From NCBI GenBank assembly GCA_029239635.1, contig JARBUN010000038.1:1-38255 (forward strand): a stretch of 38,255 nt of DNA, given 5' to 3'. The stretch is from Microbacterium sp. (GTDB taxonomy: Bacteria > Actinomycetota > Actinomycetes > Actinomycetales > Microbacteriaceae). Positions 12,680 to 19,685 of the stretch are shown here, one piece after another. Each line of letters begins with the position of its first letter. Position 1 is the first letter of the stretch. Under the pieces are notes generated by a model. It did no database searches. It saw only the letters and a program-made list of their open reading frames with translations, and was not told the origin of the DNA. The position numbers were made by a program, and so were the translations under genes.

Positions 12680-14464
12680 ATGTTCGACCGCCGCTCCACC
12701 TTCGGCGAAGCCCTCGACCACCCCGGCGCCCGCGCGGTGCTCGAGCGCCTGATGCCCGGCTTCGCCGCCTCCCCCATGGCGGCGCAGTTCCGCGGCGGTC
12801 GGCTCGGCTCTCTCATCGCTCTCGTGCCGTCCCTCGAGTCGCCCGAGGCACGCGCACAGCTGTGGGCGGAGCTGGCGGAGGTCGGCGACACGGCGGAGCG
12901 CCCCGCGTACCTCCCGGCCATCGCGCCCGACCCCGCCTACGAGGGCGACGACGTCGACCGCGCGTCCGCCGCGGTCCGCCCGGTCGCGGACGCGAGCCGG
13001 TGGGGCGCGATCGAGATGCGCATCGACGGCCCCTCCCACGGCAACCCGTTCGTCGATGTGGACCTGCACGCCGAGTTCACGCGTCCCGACGGCTCGACCG
13101 TCCGCGTCGGCGGCTTCTACGACGGCGACGGTGAGTGGGTCGTGCGGGTGCTCGCCGATCAGGAGGGACGCTGGACGTTCTCGACCTCGGCGACCGCGCG
13201 CTCCCTCGACGGTCTGACCGGGGAGGCGCTCGTCGGTGCGGCGCGTGAGGGCGCGCACGGGCCGGTCCGCGTCGACGGGTTCCACTTCGCGCACGCCGAC
13301 GGCACGCGTCACCGCCCGCTCGGCACCACGGCGTACGCCTGGACCCACCAGCCCGACGCCCTGCAGGAGCAGACGCTCGAGACGCTCACCGACGGGCCGT
13401 TCCGGAAGATCCGCATGTGCCTGTTCCCGAAGTCGTACCTCTTCAACGCGAACGAGCCCGACGACTTCGTCTTCCCCGGGTCCCTCGACGACGGGTTCGA
13501 CCTCGAACGCTTCGACCCCGCGCACTTCCGCCGTCTCGAGAAGCGCATCGCACAGCTCGGCGAGCGCGGCATCGAAGCCGACCTCATCCTGTTCCACGCG
13601 TACGACCGCTGGGGCTTCGCCGACCTCGGCCCGGCGGTCGACGACCGGTACGTGCGCTACGTCGTGCGTCGCCTCGCCGCGTTCTCGAACGTCTGGTGGT
13701 CGATGGCGAACGAGTACGACCTCGTCTGGGCCAAGGACGAGGACGACTGGGAGCGTCTCGCCGCGATCGTCGGCGAGGAGGACCACGCCGACCACCTCAC
13801 CTCGATCCACAACTGCCGCCCCTTCTACGACTACTCGCGCCCGTGGATCACGCACGTCAGCATCCAGCGGGTCGACGTGTACCGCACCGCCGAGAACACC
13901 GACGAGTGGCGCGAGCGCTGGGGGAAGCCCGTCGTGATCGACGAGTGCGCCTACGAGGGCGACATCGATCAGGGCTGGGGCAACATCACCGGCGAGGAGA
14001 TGACGCGCCGCTTCTGGGAGGGCGCCGTCCGCGGCGGATACGTCGGTCACGGCGAGACCTACCTCCCGGCCCCGGTGGGCGAGGCGAAGGTCCCGGATGC
14101 CGCCGGCTCCGACAGCGAGGTCCTCTGGTGGGCGAAGGGCGGCGTGCTCCACGGCACCTCCCCCGCGCGCATCGGCTTCCTCGAGAGCGTGCTCGCCGAG
14201 GTGCCCGGCGGCGTGCTCGACCCCGCTCCCTCGGACTGGGACGTGCCGTGGGCGCAGTCCCCCGACGGCACGGTCCGGGTGGCCTACTTCGGCTTCAACC
14301 GCCCGCGCTTCCGCAACGTCGTGCTCGGTGAGGGCGACTGGAGCATCGACGTGATCGACACGTGGAACATGACGATCGACCGGGTCGACGGCATCCATTC
14401 CGGGACGGCCCGCGTGACGCTGCCGGGCCGGCCGTTCGTGGCGGTGCGACTGTCGCGCGTCTGA
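12680..14464 (+). CDS. Putative glycosidase with DUF5060, apiosidase-like (DUF4038) barrel and DUF5605 domains
   Basis: A 594-aa protein read as a clan GH-A type glycosidase. Residues about 1-75 are an alpha-helical module (TFGEALDHPGARAVLERLMP); about 90-200 a DUF5060-like beta-sandwich; about 205-500 a TIM barrel related to the apiosidase/DUF4038 family; the remainder a DUF5605-like C-terminal sandwich. Glu345 (WWSMANEYD) and Glu422 (VVIDECAYEGD) sit where the acid/base and nucleophile are expected. A GAGGAG site lies five bases before the ATG. It lacks a signal peptide. The substrate is unknown; kinship to GH140 apiosidases makes apiosides, or other pectin/rhamnogalacturonan fragments, candidates. 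It ends the transporter-glycosidase operon. Confidence 0.82.
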   Translation: MFDRRSTFGEALDHPGARAVLERLMPGFAASPMAAQFRGGRLGSLIALVPSLESPEARAQLWAELAEVGDTAERPAYLPAIAPDPAYEGDDVDRASAAVRPVADASRWGAIEMRIDGPSHGNPFVDVDLHAEFTRPDGSTVRVGGFYDGDGEWVVRVLADQEGRWTFSTSATARSLDGLTGEALVGAAREGAHGPVRVDGFHFAHADGTRHRPLGTTAYAWTHQPDALQEQTLETLTDGPFRKIRMCLFPKSYLFNANEPDDFVFPGSLDDGFDLERFDPAHFRRLEKRIAQLGERGIEADLILFHAYDRWGFADLGPAVDDRYVRYVVRRLAAFSNVWWSMANEYDLVWAKDEDDWERLAAIVGEEDHADHLTSIHNCRPFYDYSRPWITHVSIQRVDVYRTAENTDEWRERWGKPVVIDECAYEGDIDQGWGNITGEEMTRRFWEGAVRGGYVGHGETYLPAPVGEAKVPDAAGSDSEVLWWAKGGVLHGTSPARIGFLESVLAEVPGGVLDPAPSDWDVPWAQSPDGTVRVAYFGFNRPRFRNVVLGEGDWSIDVIDTWNMTIDRVDGIHSGTARVTLPGRPFVAVRLSRV

Positions 14465-14500
14465 GGGTCGCCGGAGGGAAACAGCGGAACACGAGCCACC

Positions 14501-14534
14501 TTCCCCGTACGGCTATCTGCCGTACAATCGAGCG
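14501..14534 (+). promoter_or_regulatory. Toxin-antitoxin promoter with inverted-repeat operator, leaderless
   Basis: A perfect inverted repeat GTACGGC-TATCT-GCCGTAC spans 14507-14525. Its right arm runs into the -10 hexamer TACAAT at 14523-14528. The GTG start of the antitoxin is at 14535, six bases after the -10, so transcription would begin at or next to the start codon and no Shine-Dalgarno site is present. A weak -35 (TTCCCC, 14501-14506) lies 16 bases upstream. The repeat is well placed for autorepression by the ribbon-helix-helix antitoxin. Confidence 0.7.
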
Positions 14535-14816
14535 GTGAACCGACCCGTGAAGGACGCCCGCATCGAACTCCGCATGACGGCTGCCCAGAAAGAGGCCATC
14601 GAAACCGCCGCCGCGATCACGGGTCGCACCGTCACCGATTTCTCCGCCGCCACGCTCACCGCACGAGCGGAAGAAGTCATCCAGCAGGATCGGCGCCTCC
14701 GTGTCGACGCGCACGCCTTCGATGCCTTCCACTCGGCGATGGATCGCCCCGCCCGCTCGCTCGACGGTCTCCGTGATCTCCTGACGCGCACATCGGTTTT
14801 CACCGACGGTGACTGA
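14535..14816 (+). CDS. DUF1778 (TacA-like) antitoxin
   Basis: A 93-aa protein with an N-terminal ribbon-helix-helix DNA-binding segment (DARIELRMTAAQKEAIETAA, then TGRTVTDFSAATL) and a C-terminal tail (about 55-93) that in the family wraps around and neutralises the partner acetyltransferase toxin. It is the antitoxin of a TacAT-type type II toxin-antitoxin module. The start is a GTG that sits at the predicted transcription start. Its stop codon overlaps the toxin gene by eight bases. Codon choice and local GC are slightly less extreme than in the glycosidase genes, consistent with a mobile island inserted between operons. Antitoxin binding to the inverted repeat just upstream would autoregulate the pair. 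Confidence 0.9.
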   Translation: MNRPVKDARIELRMTAAQKEAIETAAAITGRTVTDFSAATLTARAEEVIQQDRRLRVDAHAFDAFHSAMDRPARSLDGLRDLLTRTSVFTDGD

Positions 14817-15312
14817 GTTCCTGACCCCGCGCCCCATCTCCGCGGGGGACAAGCTTTCCGAGTTTCACTCCGGAGAGGAGTCGCTCGACAGCTGGCTCCG
14901 AGGACGCGCACGCAGCAACGAGAAGGCGGGAGCCTCCCGCACCAGTGTTTCGGTCACTCGCGACGAGCACCGCGTCGCGGGGTACTACTGCTTGTCGTCG
15001 AGCTCGCTGGAACGCGGCGACGGCCCGCCGGCGTCGACCGACAAGATGCCTCCGACCATTCCCGTGGTGCTCCTCGGTCGACTTGCCGTCGATCGTGACT
15101 TCCACGGCATGGGGCTCGGATTCTCGCTCCTGCAGCACGCGACACTCCGAGCGCTCGATGCCGCCGAGACAATCGGCATCCGAGCGATCCTCGTTCACGC
15201 CCTGAACGAGGACGTCGTCCCGTTCTACGAGAAGTTCGGTTTCACACGGTTTCCCGATCAGAGTCAGACTCTTCATCTGCTGACGAAGGACGCGCGGGCG
15301 ACCATCCGCTGA
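14809..15312 (+). CDS. GNAT-family acetyltransferase toxin (TacT-like)
   Basis: A 167-aa GCN5-related N-acetyltransferase. The acetyl-CoA pyrophosphate loop is RDFHGMGLGFSLL (about residues 95-107), preceded by the LLGRLAVD strand, and the FYEKFGF segment supplies the conserved tyrosine. The N-terminal pattern FHSGEESLDSWLRGRA is characteristic of toxins paired with DUF1778 antitoxins. Known members acetylate aminoacyl-tRNA and stop translation; the target tRNA here cannot be predicted. The GTG start at 14809 lies inside the antitoxin gene, in a different frame, giving an eight-base overlap and antitoxin-first translation. The gene is intact. Confidence 0.9.
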   Translation: MTEFLTPRPISAGDKLSEFHSGEESLDSWLRGRARSNEKAGASRTSVSVTRDEHRVAGYYCLSSSSLERGDGPPASTDKMPPTIPVVLLGRLAVDRDFHGMGLGFSLLQHATLRALDAAETIGIRAILVHALNEDVVPFYEKFGFTRFPDQSQTLHLLTKDARATIR

Positions 15313-15347
15313 GGCGCCCGGCTGTCGCCCGGGGTGAGGCGCTTCGC

Positions 15348-15353
15348 TAAGCT
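15348..15353 (+). promoter_or_regulatory. -10 element of a leaderless promoter
   Basis: TAAGCT lies eight bases before the ATG at 15362, with no Shine-Dalgarno site between. This matches the TANNNT-plus-start arrangement of actinobacterial leaderless transcripts. No convincing -35 is visible. Confidence 0.45.
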
Positions 15354-15361
15354 TCCTCGCC

Positions 15362-16315
15362 ATGAGCCTCGACGCATATCTGGAGGGGCGCTCGCCGGAG
15401 CGCAGGGAGCTCTTCGCCGAGCTCGTCACGATGGCGGCGGGACTCGCGGACCGCGCCGACGATGTGAGCCGCCTCGTCTTCGTCCCGGGACGACCTCACC
15501 CCGAGTGGGACGACGCCGACGAGGTCCTGTGGATCGCGGTGGAGCAGTTGATGCTGCCGAACCCCGCGGCCTCCGACGAGCTGCCGGTGCTGTGGGTGGG
15601 CTATCACGTGCAGGATCGCCTCACCCGCAGACGCGAGGCGCAGGGCTTCCTCCTCACCAGCCATCGCCTCGTCGCGAAGGACACCGTCGACCTGGTCTTC
15701 TCGAAGGGCGTCGAGAGGCAGTACCCGCTGTACGAGGCCCGAACGGCGTCGCTCGCCTCGACGGTGACGAAGGACTACGACTGGGCGGGCACCGCGGCGC
15801 TCCTCGACGAGGCGGACCGCGACACGATCGAGGAGCTCCTCGCCGAGGCGATCGCGTCGACCGTGCGCATCCTCGAGAGCCGAGGAGAGTCGCTGCCGGT
15901 CGAACCGGCGCCGACCACGAACCTCCGCGACCGTGTCGCCGAGCTGGGTCTGGGCGACATCGTGAAGGACGCGGACGATGCGAAGCACGCGAAGCACTTC
16001 GCCAAGCTCCTCAAGAAGGTGCCCCTCGACCCGGGCGAGCGGGTGCTCGCGTCCTTCAGCGACGCCACCCTGTTCGGTCCCTACGGGCTCGTGCTCACCG
16101 ATCGGAACCTGCGTTCCCGCGATCTCGGCGAAGACGCGATCGCCACGCCCCGTACCGACATCGACCCGTCCGCGGTGCGCGTCAGCCCCGACAAGGCGCA
16201 CCACCTCGTCGTCGGTCCCGGCCAGCCGCACGACGTGCCGACCTTCCTCGACGAGAAGCAGGTCGGCGCGCTGGTCGTCCTGGTCCAGGAGTGGGCGGCG
16301 GGGCGCATCGACTGA
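15362..16315 (+). CDS. Hypothetical protein, 317 aa, two PH-like segments
   Basis: Function not recognised. The protein has no signal peptide or membrane helix, so it is cytoplasmic. It shows two segments that resemble one another: AQGFLLTSHRLVAKD (about residue 98) and FGPYGLVLTDRNLRSRD (about residue 239). The G-x-x-L-T-x-x-x-L pattern is seen in bacterial pleckstrin-homology-like domains that follow an activating or membrane-linked partner. Between them is a charged helical part (about 135-225) rich in DAKHAKHFAKLLKK-type residues. It stands alone between a toxin-antitoxin pair and a bidirectional terminator. Its upstream -10 suggests a leaderless message. It could be a stress or housekeeping protein; no role can be assigned. 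Confidence 0.8.
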   Translation: MSLDAYLEGRSPERRELFAELVTMAAGLADRADDVSRLVFVPGRPHPEWDDADEVLWIAVEQLMLPNPAASDELPVLWVGYHVQDRLTRRREAQGFLLTSHRLVAKDTVDLVFSKGVERQYPLYEARTASLASTVTKDYDWAGTAALLDEADRDTIEELLAEAIASTVRILESRGESLPVEPAPTTNLRDRVAELGLGDIVKDADDAKHAKHFAKLLKKVPLDPGERVLASFSDATLFGPYGLVLTDRNLRSRDLGEDAIATPRTDIDPSAVRVSPDKAHHLVVGPGQPHDVPTFLDEKQVGALVVLVQEWAAGRID

Positions 16316-16330
16316 GGCGTCCGCGGCGAA

Positions 16331-16361
16331 ACGGCCCCGGTGTGCGAAGCACCGGGGCCGT
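16331..16361. terminator. Bidirectional terminator hairpin between convergent genes
   Basis: A perfect 12-bp stem (ACGGCCCCGGTG, 16331-16342, with its complement at 16350-16361) closes a seven-base loop. It lies 15 bases after the 317-aa protein gene and downstream of the leftward gene ending at 16419, so it can serve both. There is only a short T-rich run, as is usual in high-GC actinobacteria. Confidence 0.85.
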
Positions 16362-16418
16362 CGCCGTTCTCGCCCGCGGAGAGGACGAGCCGGGGAGTGC
16401 GGGCCGGGCGTCAGACCG

Positions 16419-16691
16419 TCACGGCGCCACCGGATGGTCGCTGAACGAGCTCCCCGCCCCGCCGAACCAGATGACCAGGAAGGGGAGCAGCGTGAGGATC
16501 GAGAGCACAGCGGCGACGATCCAGAGCGTGATCTGCTTCCTCTTCTCGGTGCGAAGACGGGTGAGGAGCGAGCTCGCGGCGACGATCAGGGGCGCGCCGA
16601 CGAACGCGAAGGACACCAGGACCGTGCCGGCGATCCACGCGACGAAGAGCCAATCCGTGACGTCTCTCCGGCTCGAGGGCACCTGCGACAT
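16419..16691 (-). CDS. Small membrane protein, two transmembrane segments
   Basis: A 90-aa protein with two hydrophobic helices, WLFVAWIAGTVLVSFAFVG and LWIVAAVLSILTLLPFLVIW, joined by a basic cytoplasmic loop (LLTRLRTEKRKQ) and ending in a short serine-rich tail. The start at 16691 is chosen because GGAGGGG lies six bases upstream; an upstream ATG at 16715 would add eight residues and overlap the preceding stop (ATGA) but has a poorer site. It follows the secreted protein gene closely, so both are probably one transcript. Function is unknown; it may anchor, export or provide immunity to the secreted partner, which is speculation. Confidence 0.72.
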   Translation of the reverse strand: MSQVPSSRRDVTDWLFVAWIAGTVLVSFAFVGAPLIVAASSLLTRLRTEKRKQITLWIVAAVLSILTLLPFLVIWFGGAGSSFSDHPVAP

Positions 16692-16711
16692 CGTCCGCCC
16701 CTCCGCGAGGG

Positions 16712-17425
16712 TCATCCGCCGACCTGCCAGGCCTCGCGGGAGCCGTCCGCGTTGTACTTCATGTGCAGACCCACGTTGAGGATGATCGGGCTCCCCTGGT
16801 ACACGGCGCTGAGATCGAACCGCTCGACGGCGTCGGCACTCGACCCCGGTCCGGGAGTGCTGCACTCGACCACGTTGACCGAAGCGCCGACCTGCCACCC
16901 ACCCTCGGTGTGGCACGAGTGGCTTCCCGTCTGCCCGCGGTAGGAAGCGATCCACGCGTTCTCGCCGTCGTACCAGGTGACCCCCGTGTGGATCTCTCGG
17001 ACGAACACCGCGTTGTACTCGTGTGTCCACGAGGAGCCGCGGATCTCCCCCGCGGCCGCGGCCTGGACGAGGGAGTCCGTCTGCGATGCGTCGAGCTGCG
17101 CCTCACCGGCGTAGCTGCGGGCCTGTTCCGGGGAGACCTGGAAGGCGTCGCCGGTCGTGACGGTCTCGACCGTGGTGCAGGCGCGATCAGCCTCGTCTGC
17201 GCCGACGCCCTGGTCCGTCAACTGCGTCACGCAGGATTCCGACACGGAGGTCGTGCTCTGCGAGGTCGCCGGAGCAACGGCGGACTCCGCGGTCGCTGTG
17301 GAGTTCGTCTCGACCGCCATCGCCGGGGCGGCGATGAATGCCGAGCTGGAGACGGCGAGCGCGGCGACAGCGGCCACCGTCCAGCCCGCTCGCGTCTTTC
17401 GTGATGCCCCTACCGTGTTGCGCAT
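16712..17425 (-). CDS. Secreted protein of unknown function
   Basis: A 237-aa exported protein. Residues 1-37 form a Sec signal peptide: basic start (MRNTVGASRKTRAGW), hydrophobic core, and cleavage after APAMA. A low-complexity Ser/Thr/Ala stretch follows (about 38-65), then a region with cysteine pairs (SCVTQL, RACTTV), then a C-terminal domain of beta character beginning near RGSSWTHEYNAVF with further cysteines in HSCHTEGGW and VECSTPG. The motif YNADGSREAW closes it. The frame opens farther upstream, but the ATG at 17425 has GAGGAG eight bases before it and starts the signal peptide. The C-terminal part recalls small exported beta-sandwich proteins of actinobacteria, but I do not recognise a family. 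Confidence 0.8.
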   Translation of the reverse strand: MRNTVGASRKTRAGWTVAAVAALAVSSSAFIAAPAMAVETNSTATAESAVAPATSQSTTSVSESCVTQLTDQGVGADEADRACTTVETVTTGDAFQVSPEQARSYAGEAQLDASQTDSLVQAAAAGEIRGSSWTHEYNAVFVREIHTGVTWYDGENAWIASYRGQTGSHSCHTEGGWQVGASVNVVECSTPGPGSSADAVERFDLSAVYQGSPIILNVGLHMKYNADGSREAWQVGG

Positions 17426-17694
17426 GGAGTGCTCCTCGCTTTCCTGGTGTGCGTCCTTCACGTGTTCGACGGTTCTCCTGATAGCCGCGCACTCGCTAGG
17501 GAATTCAGCGTGCGCACAGGTGACGCACACGGCGCGTGGAGGAGTTGTCCGCCGGACGGGGGACAGGCGGCGAGCTTGTGTTCGAAGGTCGTGCGTCCGG
17601 CACCTGACCTGACGCGTCCGACCCGCCGGGACGTCGCGCGGGAGCGATCTCTGTCGCGCGCAGGATGCCGCTCACCCTTGCTGTCGGCGGCGCG
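17426..17694. other. Intergenic region upstream of the secreted protein gene
   Basis: This 269-base gap separates the DUF916-like gene (ending at 17695) from the start of the secreted protein, both leftward. It should hold the promoter of the latter. A TATCAG-like -10 is seen on the minus strand near 17479-17484, but no matching -35 stands out. I see no gene, repeat or RNA here. Confidence 0.4.
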
Positions 17695-19014
17695 CTACGC
17701 GCGCGTCGAGGATCGCGATGACTGATGGTCGCGCGGCGACGAGGCGCGCTGCACCTCTCGACGCCGCGAGATCGTCCAGACCATCACCCCGACCGCGATG
17801 ACACCGAGCCCGCTGAGCGTGAGCAGCGGGGAGAAGGAGGCGCCCGTCTGCGCGAGAGCATGCCCCGCTCCCGGGCCCGTCTGCGTCACCATCGGCTCGG
17901 GCTGCGGGGAGATCTCCACCGTGACACCGACCGGCTCCGACGCTCGGGCGGACGACGGTGTCATCGTCAACGTGCCAAGGGCCACCAGCACAGCGATGGC
18001 GAGGGTCCAGACGCCGGCCGCGGCATCCCCACGTCCCTGCTCGCGGGCCTCCTGCACCATGCCCGCCCAGCGTCGACGACGCCGACGCCGATCCCACAGG
18101 GCGAGCACGACGAGCGCCACGGCGCAGCCCCCGACGAGGAGCTGGCTCCAGGGCATCGCCGGCACCGTGACGCGGGTCGTGGCGGTCACTCCGTCACTGC
18201 TTCCTCCGGCGTCGGCCGCCGTCGTGGTGACGACGGCGGTCATCGCGAAGAGCGGCCACACGTCGTCGACGGTGACCGTAGCCTGCCTTTCGTCGCCCGG
18301 CGCCAGCTCGGGAAGGGCATCGGGCCGGCTCGTCCGGGGGGCGAGCCCCAGCGGTCCGGCCACGGCGACGTCGTTCTGAGCGGTGAGGCGGGTGTTACCC
18401 GCGTTCCGGGTGGAGAGGCGCACCTCGAGTCGCCCGGGGAGGAACGGATTCCAGGACGGGTGGTAATCAGCGGTCGCGGTGGTGCTCACCGCGGGGGCCA
18501 CATCTCCGGTCACGCGCGTGAGGACGCGGAACCCGATCCGGGACTCGACGCCCACCGTGTCCTGTTCGGAGAAGATGCCCGCGGCGACACCCGCGAGGTG
18601 GTCTCCGGGCGTGGCGTTCGCCGGGACCTCCACCGTGAAGGGGACGACGGCGCTGGCACCCGGGTCGACGGAGACGGATGCCGGAAGGGTGATCCACGTG
18701 CCCGCGTCCACCGAGGTGCGCCCGGCGGGCAGCATGGTGAACCGTCCGGCGTCGGTGAAGTAGCCGTCCGCGGCCGAGAGGGAGAAGGCCACCGCCTCGG
18801 CACCGCGGTTGGTGACGCGCAGGTACTGCTGCTGGCGCGTCCCGGGGTCCATCGTCAGCTCTGCCCACGCGTGCCCCGTCGTGTCGCCGGTCGCGGTGAC
18901 GGGCTCGACCGACCAGCTCACGGAGCCGGCCGCCTGCGCGGGTGGCGCCGCGATGAGGACGGTGGACATCGCCACCATCGCCGCCAGGAGCAGTCGTCCG
19001 AGGAGGGCGCGCAT
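17695..19014 (-). CDS. DUF916-like/WxL-associated cell-surface protein with sortase-type LAQTG tail
   Basis: A 439-aa protein. Residues 1-28 are a signal peptide (cleavage after AQA). About 30-280 form two beta-sandwich domains like the DUF916/WxL-protein peptidoglycan-binding family, with EVPANATPGDHLAGVAAGI as a hallmark. A membrane helix (about 288-308) with a run of seven or more arginines follows. Then a second unit begins: a signal-like helix ending in SSARA (about 325-350), a short Pro/Glu stretch, LAQTG at 387-391, a final helix and a basic tail. LAxTG is the class E sortase motif of actinobacteria. The second unit looks like a small sortase substrate fused in frame; a separate start at 18060 is possible. 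In Firmicutes, DUF916 and WxL proteins assemble on the cell wall; the gene just upstream is WxL-like. Confidence 0.8.
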   Translation of the reverse strand: MRALLGRLLLAAMVAMSTVLIAAPPAQAAGSVSWSVEPVTATGDTTGHAWAELTMDPGTRQQQYLRVTNRGAEAVAFSLSAADGYFTDAGRFTMLPAGRTSVDAGTWITLPASVSVDPGASAVVPFTVEVPANATPGDHLAGVAAGIFSEQDTVGVESRIGFRVLTRVTGDVAPAVSTTATADYHPSWNPFLPGRLEVRLSTRNAGNTRLTAQNDVAVAGPLGLAPRTSRPDALPELAPGDERQATVTVDDVWPLFAMTAVVTTTAADAGGSSDGVTATTRVTVPAMPWSQLLVGGCAVALVVLALWDRRRRRRRWAGMVQEAREQGRGDAAAGVWTLAIAVLVALGTLTMTPSSARASEPVGVTVEISPQPEPMVTQTGPGAGHALAQTGASFSPLLTLSGLGVIAVGVMVWTISRRREVQRASSPRDHQSSRSSTRA

Positions 19015-19026
19015 GGGATCCCTTCG

Positions 19027-19064
19027 GGTGCGGCGTGCAGGTGGGGAATCTCGCACGCCGCACC
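19027..19064 (-). terminator. GC-rich hairpin after the WxL-like gene
   Basis: A perfect 12-bp stem (GGTGCGGCGTGC, 19027-19038, with its complement at 19053-19064) closes a 14-base loop. It begins seven bases after the stop codon of the WxL-like gene and precedes the start of the DUF916-like gene at 19014. It probably acts as a partial terminator or an mRNA end stabiliser. Confidence 0.7.
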
Positions 19065-19070
19065 GATCGC

Positions 19071-19630
19071 TCATTCGAAGAGGGACAGGGTGATGACGGC
19101 GGAGTACGTGCCCGCCTTGACGGTGGGCTCCACCTTCAGCGTGAGATCCGCCGTCGCCGTCGAACTCACTCCTCCGTCGGGGTGCCGGTGTTCGGGTCCA
19201 GTGACGTGCCGACGTCTCCGCCGACCGACACCGAGGTGTCGTCGCCCGACACGAGCCGCGGGCTCCATCCGATGTGGTCGGCGCCGATCGTGGCACCGCC
19301 CTCGGCGGTGAAAGCGCTCGAGCTGCCGAGGATGTACCACGCCCCTCCGGAGGCGAGCTGGTCGGCGGTACGGGTGTCGGTGACGGTGACCTGCGGAAGC
19401 GATCCGGTGAACTGCCGCACCGTGTCCGTCGAACCGTTCTCGGTCAGCGTCGCCCGACCGGGCGCGACGGTCATGGTGACCGCTCCCGGGGGAGTGAGTG
19501 AGGTGATGTCGACGTCGACACCGATGTCGGTGTCGGTGCCGGGTTGCGCGGCGACGGCGACGGCCGATCCGCCGCTGACGAGCAGCGCCGCCGTCAGTGC
19601 GGCCGCGCCCAGCGCAAGGTGGGTTCGCAT
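19071..19630 (-). pseudogene. WxL-like surface protein, frameshifted near the C-terminus
   Basis: The N-terminal frame starts at the ATG at 19630 (GAAGGG site upstream) with a signal peptide (MRTHLALGAAALTAALLVSGG) and continues with VTVTDTRTADQLASGGAWYILGSSSAF, a WxL-domain pattern. It stops at 19166 after TGTPTEE. The expected C-terminal strand, ADLTLKVEPTVKAGTYSAVI followed by TLSLFE, is found in another frame ending at 19071. The two join if one base is added in the GGGG run at 19179-19182, giving about 186 residues. The span is 560 bases, one short of a whole number of codons. Causes could be a sequencing indel, true decay, or a -1 slip; the first two are more likely. WxL proteins bind peptidoglycan non-covalently at the cell surface. 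Confidence 0.72.
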
Positions 19631-19651
19631 GGATTTTCCCTTCGGGTGGGG

Positions 19652-19681
19652 TCGGTGGGGGCGGTCGCCCGCCCCCACCGA
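19652..19681 (-). terminator. Strong hairpin after the GH39-like gene
   Basis: A perfect 13-bp stem (TCGGTGGGGGCGG, 19652-19664, with its complement at 19669-19681) closes a TCGC tetraloop. It starts five bases beyond the stop codon of the glycosidase gene. It is followed by little T-tract, in keeping with actinobacterial terminators. Confidence 0.82.
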
Positions 19682-19685
19682 GGTG

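Noticed and set aside
16692..16715. Upstream ATG at 16715 for the small membrane protein, overlapping the preceding stop
   Set aside because: It is possible, but GGAGGGG stands six bases before the ATG at 16691, which is the better start.
19015..19296. N-terminal extension of the DUF916-like frame
   Set aside because: The extension overlaps the C-terminus of the WxL-like gene and has no domain; the ATG at 19014 begins a clear signal peptide with a ribosome site.
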